Source: an uncultured Kouleothrix sp. (GTDB lineage Bacteria; Chloroflexota; Chloroflexia; Chloroflexales; Roseiflexaceae). Taken from it: a stretch of 9,313 bases of DNA. The notes beneath the pieces are model-generated. The model was not told the DNA's origin. It did no database searches and saw nothing but the letters and a program-made list of their open reading frames with translations. Below, in pieces: positions 1 to 6,257 of this stretch. Each line of letters opens with the position of its first letter. The stretch's first letter is position 1. The translations under genes were made by a program, and so were the position numbers. The stretch is taken from positions 1 through 9,313 of the forward strand of contig CALLYN010000062.1 in NCBI GenBank assembly GCA_937858455.1. The letters are read 5' to 3'.

Positions 1-169
1 AGTACACGTGGCCGATATGCAGCTCGCCCGAGACGGTGGGCGGCGGGGTGTCGATCGCGAACAGCGGGCGCGGGTCGCGCGGGTCGAACTCGTGCAGGCC
101 CAGCTGCGCCCAGGTTGCTTGCCAGCGGCGCTCGGCGGCGCCCGCGTCGTAGCGTGGTGAAAGGCCCAT
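1..169 (-). CDS. valS: Valyl-tRNA synthetase, N-terminal fragment (runs off left edge)
   Basis: Charges tRNA-Val with valine in the cytoplasm; class I aminoacyl-tRNA synthetase. Only the first 56 residues are present. They begin MGLSPRYDAGAAERRWQ, continue with an FDPRDPRPLFAIDTPPPTVSG stretch typical of ValS (the PPPTVSG run precedes the class I signature), and reach the signature itself, HIGH, at residues 51-54. The ATG at 169-167 has a strong ribosome site, AAGGAG at 178-183, eight bases upstream. The EEP-family gene upstream ends at 236, leaving a 66-nt gap with no visible promoter or terminator, so valS is probably cotranscribed from the T-box promoter near 1569-1597. A valine T-box regulating valS is what family knowledge predicts. 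The identity rests on a short but highly diagnostic stretch; IleS and LeuS differ around the PPPTVSG run. Confidence 0.9.
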   Translation of the reverse strand, partial: MGLSPRYDAGAAERRWQATWAQLGLHEFDPRDPRPLFAIDTPPPTVSGELHIGHVY

Positions 170-235
170 AATCGATGCTCCTTGTAGTAGATACGAGCGT
201 TGCAAACGGCACCTACATGATCGCCTGGCATGCGA

Positions 236-1264
236 TCACCCCCTTCCATTCGCGGCGGCGAGCCGCAGATCAGCCACTAGAAAGCAGTGGTCGGCCCCGG
301 TGTTATTACACTCGACGTGCGCCGCGGCCGGCAGCACGCCGTTCTTGCTCCACACATAGTCGATCCGCAGCAGTGGGAACGGCACCGTGATCGGGCCGAA
401 GCGCTTGTGATCGGGGAATGTGAAGCCGAAGCCCCAGCTTGTCTCGCGAAATGCGTCGTGCATACGTGCGGCCAGCACGCTGTAGCGTGGCTCGCGGTCG
501 CTGGTGTTGAAATCGCCCATCACAATTAGCGGCCCGTCGATCGCGTCGGTCAGGCTCGCCAGCCGGCCGACCTGCCGATCCGTCGATTGCGGATCGTAGC
601 CCACCACCAGCGGTATGCCGGCGATATGGCGCGTGTCGATCACCGGGCCGCCAAGGTGGATATTCATAATTGTGAGGGTCTGCCCGTCGATCGAGAGCGT
701 CACCTGCTGGCCGCGCACATTGTTCTGCACTTCGTCGGCGCTGATGAACGGCTGGCGGCTAATGATCCCGAGGCCCTGCTGGTTCTCGAACGGCCGCAGG
801 TACTGGTATGGGTATATGTCGCGCAGCGAAGCCTGGATGGCGGCGGCCACCGGCTTCGAGAGCTCTTGCAGCGCCACCACGTCGGCGTCTTGCGCGCGAA
901 TAGCCGCCAGCACATCGGCGGCGCGGCCGTTGCTGAACAGGTGGTTGAATGTCATCACGCGCAGCGGCCTACCCTCGGGCGTAGCCCTGGCGGCCGGCAG
1001 AAAGCGCCCGCCGAACAGCGCCAGGAACAGCACCAGCGTGAGCAGCGCCGCGCCGCGCAGCGGCCACGAGCGCACTGCCAGCGCCAGCGGCAGCAGCAGC
1101 AGCAGCGGCACGAACAGCAACGGCGCGATCATCGCGCTCAGCTCGACCCACCAGGCCGCGCGCGGATCGAGCGCCCACAGCGTAGCCAGAACCATAAGAA
1201 CAACGCAGTAGCAGCATGCCGCGCCAACAAGTAGGCGGCGCGTGGTCTGGATCAACAAGCGCAC
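236..1264 (-). CDS. Membrane-anchored endonuclease/exonuclease/phosphatase (EEP) family protein
   Basis: Predicted metal-dependent phosphoesterase of the EEP (DNase I-like) superfamily, 342 residues. Three hydrophobic segments (about 11-32, 38-63 and 71-90) anchor it, so the catalytic domain (about 100-335) probably faces outward. The catalytic set is complete: N107 in TFN, E134 in LQE, H203 in NIHL, D251 and N253 in GDFN, D302 in RIDYVW, and D325/H326 in GADH. The substrate cannot be told from sequence; relatives cleave nucleic acid, phosphoinositides or sphingomyelin. The start is GTG at 1264-1262, with GGAAGGGG at 1271-1278 six bases upstream and just past the terminator U-run of the T-box leader. 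That puts translation initiation directly under T-box control. valS follows after 66 nt. An EEP protein between a T-box and valS is an unexpected partner. The family call is firm, the function open. Confidence 0.88.
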   Translation of the reverse strand: MRLLIQTTRRLLVGAACCYCVVLMVLATLWALDPRAAWWVELSAMIAPLLFVPLLLLLPLALAVRSWPLRGAALLTLVLFLALFGGRFLPAARATPEGRPLRVMTFNHLFSNGRAADVLAAIRAQDADVVALQELSKPVAAAIQASLRDIYPYQYLRPFENQQGLGIISRQPFISADEVQNNVRGQQVTLSIDGQTLTIMNIHLGGPVIDTRHIAGIPLVVGYDPQSTDRQVGRLASLTDAIDGPLIVMGDFNTSDREPRYSVLAARMHDAFRETSWGFGFTFPDHKRFGPITVPFPLLRIDYVWSKNGVLPAAAHVECNNTGADHCFLVADLRLAAANGRG

Positions 1265-1282
1265 AACAGGCCCCTTCCAACG

Positions 1283-1313
1283 AAAAAACCCTCGCCCCGG
1301 CCAGGGGCGAAGG
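1283..1313 (-). terminator. Intrinsic terminator of the T-box leader
   Basis: The minus-strand RNA forms a 10-bp stem, CCTTCGCCCC with GGGGCGAGGG (one G-U pair), around a TGGCC loop, followed directly by six Ts (1288-1283). Its 5' arm, 1313-1304, is the same DNA that closes the antiterminator, so the two structures exclude each other, as expected for a transcriptional T-box. The ribosome site of the EEP gene begins five bases after the T-run. Confidence 0.93.
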
Positions 1314-1562
1314 CATGCCTCCGCGGTACCACCCCGATTCGGCGGCGCCGTGCGCCACCCTCGTGCGTGCTGTAACGGGCACCCCCGGCGCCGGCTACTG
1401 GGCGCGCTGGCTGAGCAGACGATCCAGGCTCAACCCTGCGCGTGTTCCCCGGCGCGGTCTCTCGCGGGCCACGTTCGGCGCGTGCGCACTTGAAGCAGCT
1501 CTCAGCCGGCGGCGCTTCATCTCTGTGAGGGCACGGCGCGTACTCATCACGCGAACACCATT
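1283..1562 (-). promoter_or_regulatory. T-box riboswitch leader, probable valine specificity
   Basis: The leader RNA senses uncharged tRNA and decides between termination and read-through into the EEP-valS genes. The hallmark T-box GGGTGGTACCGCGG is at 1334-1321. The antiterminator (1335-1304) folds as GGG/CCC, a seven-nt TGGTACC bulge at 1331-1325, then a 7-bp hairpin with a CATG loop. TGGT in the bulge complements a tRNA ACCA end. In Stem I, the loop-E strand AGTA (1544-1541) faces GAA (1476-1474). The helix above them is GCGC+GTGC with GCAC+GCGC, with one bulged C, and a CGCG/CGCG stem lies below. An AGAGA motif and a GAAGC/GCTTC stem lie in the distal part. One base after GAA comes GTG (1472-1470), a valine codon, which I take as the specifier. 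The specifier frame is inferred: CGT or GGC would be the alternatives, but valS downstream favours Val. The 5' end is set by the promoter. Confidence 0.93.
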
Positions 1563-1608
1563 GCGAGCATTGTAGCCAGCCCGTAGCGCAATGTCAAGGC
1601 TTGCGAGC
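1561..1608. repeat. Pair of TTGCGAGC direct repeats flanking the T-box promoter
   Basis: TTGCGAGC occurs at 1561-1568, over the expected transcription start, and again at 1601-1608, just upstream of the -35 box, 40 bp apart. It may be a protein-binding pair or chance; an 8-bp match in GC-rich DNA is weak evidence. Confidence 0.35.
1569..1597 (-). promoter_or_regulatory. Sigma70-type promoter of the T-box/EEP/valS transcript
   Basis: A consensus -35 TTGACA (1597-1592), a 17-nt spacer and a -10 TACAAT (1574-1569) read leftward. Transcription should start near 1562, just before the T-box Stem I. This is the strongest promoter in the window by match to consensus. Confidence 0.85.
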
Positions 1609-1631
1609 TCGGCCGTTTGGCCGAACTTTTT
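1609..1631 (+). terminator. Plus-strand intrinsic terminator between divergent promoters
   Basis: TCGGCC (1609-1614), a GTTT loop and GGCCGA (1619-1624) form a 6-bp hairpin, followed by AC and five Ts (1627-1631). No plus-strand gene lies to the left. Its likely effect is to stop antisense transcription arising over the valS/EEP block before it enters the small membrane-protein gene. Confidence 0.6.
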
Positions 1632-1686
1632 GTGCTGTGAAGCAAGAGTACCGGCGTGTTTCAGTACTATCGGGCTACGTTATGCG

Positions 1687-1715
1687 TTGCCGTGGCGCGC
1701 TGAGGCTGGTACAAT
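1687..1715 (+). promoter_or_regulatory. Sigma70-like promoter of the small membrane-protein gene
   Basis: -35 TTGCCG (1687-1692), a 17-nt spacer and -10 TACAAT (1710-1715), the same -10 as the divergent promoter on the other strand. Predicted start near 1722, giving a 5' leader of about 28 nt. Confidence 0.7.
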
Positions 1716-1749
1716 GCCGGCATCGATATGGCAAAGGAGTAAATAGATC

Positions 1750-2013
1750 ATGTCTACGATTGTCTCCGGTGCGATAGTTATTGCGCTGGTGGGGTGGTTT
1801 GCCACGATCATTGTGATCAGCCGCTCGAAGCTCAGCGGCCGGCGCAAGCGGCTGCTGCTGATCCCTTCGTGGCTGCCATGGCTGGCGCTGGCGCTGGGCG
1901 CGCCAATTCTCAGCGGGCTGATCTCGTGGCAGGATGCGGTGAACCTGGGTGGTGCGATTACCACCGGGATGCTGGTATCGGTGGTGATCTCGCGCGGTGG
2001 GCCGCGGCGCTAG
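1750..2013 (+). CDS. Small three-helix membrane protein, function unknown
   Basis: An 87-residue hydrophobic protein that I do not recognise. Three likely transmembrane segments: residues 3-24, 35-57 and 63-81. A strongly basic loop, SKLSGRRKR (26-34), between the first and second should be cytoplasmic by the positive-inside rule, as should the RGGPRR tail only if the topology allows; one of the two must lie outside or a segment be re-entrant. Evidence that it is real: AAAGGAG at 1733-1739 ten bases before the ATG, a good promoter just upstream, and terminator structures just after the stop. It is transcribed alone, divergent from the T-box unit and convergent with spoVS. No catalytic motif is visible. 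Confidence 0.72.
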   Translation: MSTIVSGAIVIALVGWFATIIVISRSKLSGRRKRLLLIPSWLPWLALALGAPILSGLISWQDAVNLGGAITTGMLVSVVISRGGPRR

Positions 2014-2023
2014 CGAGCGCAGC

Positions 2024-2068
2024 AAAAAGCGACCGCACGCCCGCGCTATGTGCGGGCATACGATCGCT
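2024..2068 (-). terminator. Strong intrinsic terminator of rny-spoVS
   Basis: Read on the minus strand, arm 2068-2052 pairs with arm 2044-2028 over 17 consecutive positions (three of them G-U) around a 7-nt loop, ending in five Ts (2028-2024). It begins about 30 nt past the spoVS stop. On the plus strand the same three positions would be C-A mismatches, so the long stem works well in only one direction. Confidence 0.88.
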
Positions 2069-2081
2069 GATCGTAGGTTTT
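2059..2081 (+). terminator. Terminator hairpin for the small membrane-protein gene
   Basis: TACGATC (2059-2065), a GCT loop and GATCGTA (2069-2075) form a 7-bp stem followed by GG and four Ts. A separate GCCCGC/GCGGGC hairpin (2039-2057) precedes it. It uses part of the DNA that forms the minus-strand terminator. Confidence 0.6.
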
Positions 2082-2099
2082 GCGGGGACGCCAGAACAG

Positions 2100-2444
2100 C
2101 TAGGCGCGGCGCTCGACCAACAGCCGAATAGCGGTGCGCTCTTCGTCGTCGATCGAGACATCGATGAACGACGGGGTGCAGACGATATCGACACCCTCTT
2201 CGCTCAGGTAGCTGCGGGCGATCGCCACTGCCTTGATCGCCTGGTTGGTAGCCCCGGCGCCGATCGACTGTACCTCGGCCATGCCGCTATCGCGGATGAC
2301 GCCAGCAATGGCGCCGGCCACGGCGCTGGGCCGCGATCGCGTGGAGACCTTAAGCACTTCCGCGGTGTGGCGCTCGGGCGCGGCGCCGGTGCTGTCACCG
2401 ACGGCGCGTGCGATTGGCGCAGCCTGCGATGTATTGGTAGTCAT
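2100..2444 (-). CDS. spoVS: Stage V sporulation protein S (SpoVS)-like
   Basis: A small Alba-like-fold family needed for coat assembly and septation in Bacillus sporulation; in non-sporulating Chloroflexota and Deinococcota its role is unclear, probably nucleic-acid binding or regulatory. Chosen product 114 residues. Residues 28-112 match the family closely: AEVLKVSTRSRPSAVAGAIAG, then IGAGATNQAIKAVAIARSYL, GVDIVCTPSFIDV and DDEERTAIRLLVE. The first ~27 residues are a low-complexity extension beyond the Bacillus protein's start. The start is ATG 2444-2442 with GGAGGAGG (2450-2457) five bases before it. An in-frame ATG at 2522-2520 also has a good site (AGAGGAG, 2531-2537, spacing 8) and would add 26 residues, so two forms are possible. 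It lies downstream of rny, same strand, and likely shares its transcript; a strong terminator follows the stop. Confidence 0.9.
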   Translation of the reverse strand: MTTNTSQAAPIARAVGDSTGAAPERHTAEVLKVSTRSRPSAVAGAIAGVIRDSGMAEVQSIGAGATNQAIKAVAIARSYLSEEGVDIVCTPSFIDVSIDDEERTAIRLLVERRA

Positions 2445-2593
2445 ACGTTCCTCCTCCGGTGGTGTTGAATTTAGTGTAGAAGCCGGTCGGATGGTCTCCG
2501 AGTCGTGGATGTCGGGGTTCATAGTCGAGACTCCTCTAAGAGCCAGGGCAATGGGGTTCGCGTATACCCCGCAACCCTGCACTGGAATAGCTC

Positions 2594-4123
2594 TTACCGA
2601 GCATAATCGACGGCGCGCGTTTCACGAATAACCGTGACCTTGATCTGCCCGGGGTACTGCAAGCTTTCCTCGATCTTTTTCGCGACATCGCGCGCGAGGT
2701 GAATGCTCCCCAGGTCGTCGATTGAGTCGGGCTGAACCATCACACGAACTTCACGGCCTGCCTGGATGGCAAAGGCGCGCTGGACGCCGGTGAACGACGT
2801 AGCGACGGTCTCCAGTGCTTCCAGTCGCTTGATATACAGGTCGAGCGTTTCACGGCGCGCGCCCGGGCGCCCGCCCGAGATCGCGTCGACGGCCTGCACG
2901 AGAAAAGCCTCGACGGTTTGTGGCTCTTCGTCGTTGTGGTGTGCGGCGATAGCGTGAACGATCGCGGGCGATCGGCCAAGCCGCCGCGCGATATCTGCCC
3001 CGATCAGCGCGTGTGGCCCTTGGACTTCGTGATCCACGGCCTTGCCGATATCGTGAAGCAGCGCCGCTGTCTTGGCGACACTGATATTCGCGCCGAGTTC
3101 GGCTGCCATATGAGCTGCGAGCAGCGCGCACTCGAGCGAGTGTTGGAGGACGTTTTGCCCGTAGCTGGTGCGATACTTGAGCCTGCCAAGCAGCTTGATC
3201 AAGTCGGGGTGCAGGCCCTGCACATTGGCCTCATAGGCCACGCGCTCGCCTTCCTCGCGCATGATCTGCTCGATCTCCTGCTGGGTTTTTGATACGACCT
3301 CTTCGATGCGGGTAGGGTGGATGCGGCCGTCCTTGAGCAGCTTGATCAGCGCGACCCGCGCAACCTCGCGCCGCACCGGATCGTGGCACGAGAGCGTCAC
3401 CGCCTCGGGGGTATCGTCGACGATAATATCGACGCCGGTGATCTGCTCGAAGGCGCGGATATTCCGGCCCTCGCGCCCGATGATGCGCCCTTTCAGCTCT
3501 TCGCTGGGCAGCGCCACCGTCGAAACCGTGACTTCGGCCACATACTCGGAGGCGCAGCGCTGGATGGCCAGGCCGATAACCTTACGGGCAAGCTTATCGG
3601 CTTCGTCGCGGGCAGCCTTCTCGATCTCGCGGATCCGCCGCGCCGACTCGTCGCGGGCCTCCTCCTCGACCCGTTTGAGAATAATGGTGCGGGCTTCGTC
3701 CTGGCTCAGCGCCGAGATGCGCTCGAGCTCGGTGTGCTGCTGTACGCGGAGCTGCTCGGCATCGCGCTGGATCTGCTCGGTCTGCCGCTCGCGGGTTTGA
3801 ACCTGGCGCTCGCGCCGCTCCAAGCCTTCGAGCTTGCGATCGAGATTTTCCTCTTTGCGCTGTAGCCGCTCCTCTTGCTTGGCGATCGATGCGCGCATTT
3901 CGCGCAACTGGGCCTCGGCGTCGTTCCGTAGCCGCAGCGCCTCGTCTTTCGCATTCAGGATGATCTCCTTCTGCTCGGAACGGGCGGCCTCAAGCTTGAG
4001 CTTTGCCTCGGCTTCGTTTTGCTGGATGCGGTTTTTGGAATTGCTCGTGTAGACAAAAAAGCTGATGCCATAACCGGCGGCCAAACCGACCACCAATAGC
4101 ACAGCTAATAGGAGCCAATCCAC
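2594..4123 (-). CDS. rny: Ribonuclease Y
   Basis: Membrane-tethered endoribonuclease that initiates mRNA decay and processing. 509 residues, close to the usual ~510-520. Domains in order: one N-terminal transmembrane helix (3-24); a long charged coiled coil (about 30-185); a KH RNA-binding domain with [13 protein letters not shown] (GREG loop at 216-219); and an HD domain with LLHDIGK (H357, D358) and further conserved histidines at 366 and 371. The C-terminal region [16 protein letters not shown] is typical of the family. The start is GTG at 4123-4121, with AGGAGG (4129-4134) five bases upstream, the same spacing as spoVS. The ~150 nt between rny and the chosen spoVS start contain only a weak GGGGT/ACCCC hairpin with no T-run, so cotranscription with spoVS is likely. 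The gene has its own promoter at 4240-4269. Confidence 0.97.
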   Translation of the reverse strand: MDWLLLAVLLVVGLAAGYGISFFVYTSNSKNRIQQNEAEAKLKLEAARSEQKEIILNAKDEALRLRNDAEAQLREMRASIAKQEERLQRKEENLDRKLEGLERRERQVQTRERQTEQIQRDAEQLRVQQHTELERISALSQDEARTIILKRVEEEARDESARRIREIEKAARDEADKLARKVIGLAIQRCASEYVAEVTVSTVALPSEELKGRIIGREGRNIRAFEQITGVDIIVDDTPEAVTLSCHDPVRREVARVALIKLLKDGRIHPTRIEEVVSKTQQEIEQIMREEGERVAYEANVQGLHPDLIKLLGRLKYRTSYGQNVLQHSLECALLAAHMAAELGANISVAKTAALLHDIGKAVDHEVQGPHALIGADIARRLGRSPAIVHAIAAHHNDEEPQTVEAFLVQAVDAISGGRPGARRETLDLYIKRLEALETVATSFTGVQRAFAIQAGREVRVMVQPDSIDDLGSIHLARDVAKKIEESLQYPGQIKVTVIRETRAVDYAR

Positions 4124-4161
4124 AGTGTCCTCCTATTTACTTTTTAAGGTGCAGCAGACGG

Positions 4162-4181
4162 CGGTTCAGCTGGCCGAACCG
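4162..4181 (-). repeat. Hairpin in the rny 5' leader
   Basis: CGGTTC (4162-4167) and GAACCG (4176-4181) form a 6-bp stem with an 8-nt loop, about midway in the ~110-nt leader between the predicted start and the rny ribosome site. No T-run follows. It could protect or destabilise the leader, or act in RNase Y self-regulation; that is inference. Confidence 0.45.
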
Positions 4182-4239
4182 TCATGCGTGCAACCAGGAA
4201 AAATGGTATCCAGATTTATTCTCGATCCATGATTGCCTA

Positions 4240-4269
4240 ATAATACTCGGTGTTCGCTTCTTCTGTCAA
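4240..4269 (-). promoter_or_regulatory. Sigma70-type promoter of rny
   Basis: -35 TTGACA (4269-4264), an 18-nt spacer and -10 TATTAT (4245-4240), giving a start near 4233 and a leader of about 110 nt. A weaker second candidate lies upstream: TTGAGA (4329-4324), 17 nt, AACAAT (4306-4301). Confidence 0.75.
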
Positions 4270-4330
4270 GGCGAACGGTGTTTGCGGCTGGTTTGTATAT
4301 ATTGTTCGATATTGTGATGATTATCTCAAT

Positions 4331-4386
4331 AGGTATTGTTGCTTCGATTAGCTACCACATTGTTTCTTTTGGCAGGTATTGCTGCT
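4331..4386. repeat. Imperfect 13-bp direct repeat AGGTATTGYTGCT
   Basis: AGGTATTGTTGCT at 4331-4343 and AGGTATTGCTGCT at 4374-4386 differ by one base, 43 bp apart, upstream of the rny promoter region. Function unknown. Confidence 0.5.
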
Positions 4387-4470
4387 GTGGCGCTACGGCG
4401 TATTTGCGTATGTTTGCGGCGCGATGCCGGCGAACTATGTGTGTAATGCGCGCAACTACGCGCTTCCGCC

Positions 4471-4482
4471 GAAAGCGCTTTC
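4471..4482. repeat. 12-bp perfect palindrome GAAAGCGCTTTC
   Basis: Exact inverted symmetry typical of a small dimer-binding operator, but no promoter is recognisable beside it, so the role is unknown. Confidence 0.5.
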
Positions 4483-4511
4483 AGTGGCTGCAAACAACGG
4501 CCGAGGGTATC

Positions 4512-4536
4512 AAAAAGGCCGCGCGCGTGGGCGGCC
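4512..4536 (-). terminator. Intrinsic terminator downstream of the Nudix gene
   Basis: On the minus strand GGCCGC (4536-4531) and GCGGCC (4522-4517) form a 6-bp all-GC stem with an 8-nt loop, followed by five Ts (4516-4512). It lies ~190 nt past the Nudix stop, so it either ends a long 3' untranslated tail of the ccdA-ypdA-nudix transcript or ends a separate short RNA. Confidence 0.7.
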
Positions 4537-4728
4537 TGAAAGTGGAAGGAGGAGCGGCAGCGCTGGATGGCAGTTGGGCCGGCGCACGCTCGGCGCCTGG
4601 CTGGTGATTCGGTGGGGCTGCTGCACCGGATCTATATCAAGATTGATGAGTGCAGTATAGCGCGGGCGTGGCGGCGCAGCATCGGCCGGCAGGGTGATCG
4701 GCGGTAGGCCATTGGAATGACGGGCGGC

Positions 4729-5163
4729 TCATACCAACAGCGCCAGGGCGCGCCGCAGCACCTCGCGCACCTGCGAGTAGCCGATCAGCGCCAGCGCGTC
4801 GGCTGGGGCGTGCCACTCAGCTGCGGTGATGCCCTCGTCGGCGCTGGGCGTGGCCTCGGCGGCGGCGGCGCGCATCAGGAAAAACGCCACCTGCTTCAGG
4901 CGCGGCTGGCCCCGCTTCGAGAGCACTGAGTACTCGATCTCGGCGACGAGCGCGCCAAGCTGGCCGCGCACGCCAGTCTCCTCCCACACCTCGCGTGCTG
5001 CCGCGTCGGCGTCGCTCTCGCCGAGTTTGAGGTGGCCCTTGGGCAGCGTCCAGGCGCCGTAGCGATCGTGAATGAGCAGCAGCCACAGCGCGCCGGCGGT
5101 GTCGTGGCGGTATACCACGCAGCCGGCGGCGCGCTTCACTTTTGTCGGCGTGGGCTGGTTCAC
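4729..5163 (-). CDS. Nudix hydrolase (MutT / Ap4A-hydrolase type)
   Basis: Cytoplasmic pyrophosphohydrolase acting on nucleoside diphosphate-linked compounds. 144 residues, usual for a single-domain Nudix protein. The full Nudix box spans residues 43-65: G43, five residues, E49, seven residues, R57-E58-V-W-E61-E62-T-G64-V65. The lead-in WTLPKGHLKLGES resembles bacterial MutT1 and Ap4A hydrolases, so dinucleoside polyphosphates or oxidised nucleotides are plausible substrates; the sequence does not decide. The start is GTG at 5163-5161, three bases after the stop of the flavoprotein gene. No good Shine-Dalgarno is visible, so translation is probably coupled to the upstream gene. It is the last gene of the likely ccdA-ypdA-nudix transcript. 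Confidence 0.9.
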   Translation of the reverse strand: MNQPTPTKVKRAAGCVVYRHDTAGALWLLLIHDRYGAWTLPKGHLKLGESDADAAAREVWEETGVRGQLGALVAEIEYSVLSKRGQPRLKQVAFFLMRAAAAEATPSADEGITAAEWHAPADALALIGYSQVREVLRRALALLV

Positions 5164-5166
5164 GGG

Positions 5167-6246
5167 CTAGTTGGCCTGGATGTGCTCGAAGGCCAGATCA
5201 TAATTGCGCGCGGTCGGGCCACCCAGACGCGCCGGCCAGCTGCCGGTGATCGCCTGGGCGATCTTGCCGGCGTGGGCGTGGCAGTTCTCGATGAACAGGG
5301 TGTAGCGCTGCTGCACGCCAGCTGCCACGGTGCCGGCCAGGTACAGGCCGGGCACATTCGTCTCCATGGTGTCCGGGTCGAAGCAGGGCACGCGATTCTC
5401 GCCGCGCAGCTCGACGCCGGCCATTTCGAGCAGCTGCTGGTCGCCGCGGAAGCCGGTATTCAGCAGCACGAAGTCGGTGGCGTGGGCGACCGGCGCGCCG
5501 CCGGCTGCGGGCGCGAGCAGCACGTGGGTGGGCGTGATCTCGAGCGGTATCGTGCTCGGCAGAAACGTGATCGAGCCGGCCTCGATCTGGGCGTTCAGGT
5601 CGGGCAGCAGCCAGTGCTTCACGCGGCCGGCGTCGAACTGCGGCTTGCGGTAGCTGACGGTGACATGGGCGCCGGCGCGCCAGCAGCGCAGCGCGGCCTC
5701 GGCGGCCGAGTTCTTGCCGCCGACGATCAGCAGCCGGCGGCGGAAGTAATCGTGCGGGTCGCGGAAGTAGTGTGATACATGCGGCAGGTCTTCGCCGGGG
5801 ATGCCCAGCCGGTTGGGCCAGTGCATATCGCCGATCGCCAGCACCACGCGGCGGGCGCGGTAGCGCCGCTCGCCGGCCAGCGGGCTGGTGCGGAGCGCGA
5901 AGCCATCGGGGCCGGGCTCGATCGCCGTCACTGGCTCGTAGCTATTGATCGCCAGGTCGAACTGCTCGACCACACCCCGCAGGTAGGCCAGGTAGTCTTC
6001 GCCGGTGATGCGCTGCTGGTGTTTGTTGGGGATGGGCACGCCGGCGATCGCCAGGCGCTCGGTGGTGCTGAAGAAGTTCGTATTGCGCGGCCACCAGGTA
6101 AGCGTGTAGCCGATCTGGTGGGCGTCGAAGTGGATATAGCGCGCGCCGGCGAGCTTCAGGCATGCCGCCAGCTCAATGCCGATCGGCCCGGCGCCGACGA
6201 TCGCTACGTCGTACACAGCAGGGTCATTTTCAGAAGAATAGCTCAT
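5167..6246 (-). CDS. YpdA/Bdr-like FAD-dependent disulfide reductase-family flavoprotein
   Basis: 359 residues of the two-dinucleotide-binding-domain flavoprotein fold. FAD-binding VGAGPIG at 17-23; a second, NADPH-type Rossmann segment [12 protein letters not shown] at 175-186, whose GGKNSA form is characteristic of YpdA/Bdr (putative bacillithiol-disulfide reductase); and the C-terminal FAD contact [11 protein letters not shown] at 300-310. [16 protein letters not shown] and [13 protein letters not shown] also match YpdA-type proteins. There is no thioredoxin-reductase CxxC. In Staphylococcus aureus YpdA a cysteine (Cys14, in GGGPCG) next to the FAD motif is needed for activity; here that position is Ile22, so the usual chemistry is doubtful. 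ATG 6246-6244 is preceded by AGAGGA (6251-6256). It sits 83 nt after ccdA and 3 nt before the Nudix gene. The family is fairly sure, the substrate unknown. Confidence 0.85.
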   Translation of the reverse strand: MSYSSENDPAVYDVAIVGAGPIGIELAACLKLAGARYIHFDAHQIGYTLTWWPRNTNFFSTTERLAIAGVPIPNKHQQRITGEDYLAYLRGVVEQFDLAINSYEPVTAIEPGPDGFALRTSPLAGERRYRARRVVLAIGDMHWPNRLGIPGEDLPHVSHYFRDPHDYFRRRLLIVGGKNSAAEAALRCWRAGAHVTVSYRKPQFDAGRVKHWLLPDLNAQIEAGSITFLPSTIPLEITPTHVLLAPAAGGAPVAHATDFVLLNTGFRGDQQLLEMAGVELRGENRVPCFDPDTMETNVPGLYLAGTVAAGVQQRYTLFIENCHAHAGKIAQAITGSWPARLGGPTARNYDLAFEHIQAN

Positions 6247-6257
6247 GCCGTCCTCTT

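Larger units (their letters stand above)
4270..4728. other. Intergenic region without a supported gene
   Basis: No reading frame here has a convincing start site or family resemblance. 4285-4380 is AT-richer than the rest of the window and holds the weaker rny promoter candidate. 4390-4500 is ordinary GC-rich sequence with one palindrome. 4512-4536 is a minus-strand terminator. A minus-strand TATACT (4660-4655) lies about 120 bases upstream of that terminator with only a poor -35 match, so a small untranslated transcript is possible but unproven. Confidence 0.6.

Noticed and set aside
587..1234. Long plus-strand open frame opposite the EEP gene
   Set aside because: It is antisense to a gene with a complete EEP active site, its product is Arg/Gln/His-rich low-complexity sequence, and no ribosome site precedes it.
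1794..2468. Plus-strand open frame spanning the small membrane gene, terminators and spoVS
   Set aside because: It runs through two terminators and is antisense to SpoVS; its composition is typical of a shifted frame in GC-rich DNA.
4233..4607. Plus-strand frame of 124 codons in the rny-nudix gap
   Set aside because: It starts at a TTG inside the rny promoter with no ribosome site, resembles no family I know, and its second half is Gly/Arg/Ala-rich noise.
4540..4728. A tRNA or second T-box in the nudix-rny gap
   Set aside because: The small hairpins do not form a cloverleaf, and there is no GGGTGGTACC-type motif before the terminator.
5032..5775. Plus-strand frame of 247 codons opposite the nudix and flavoprotein genes
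   Set aside because: Antisense to two genes with intact motifs; a product of high GC at third positions.
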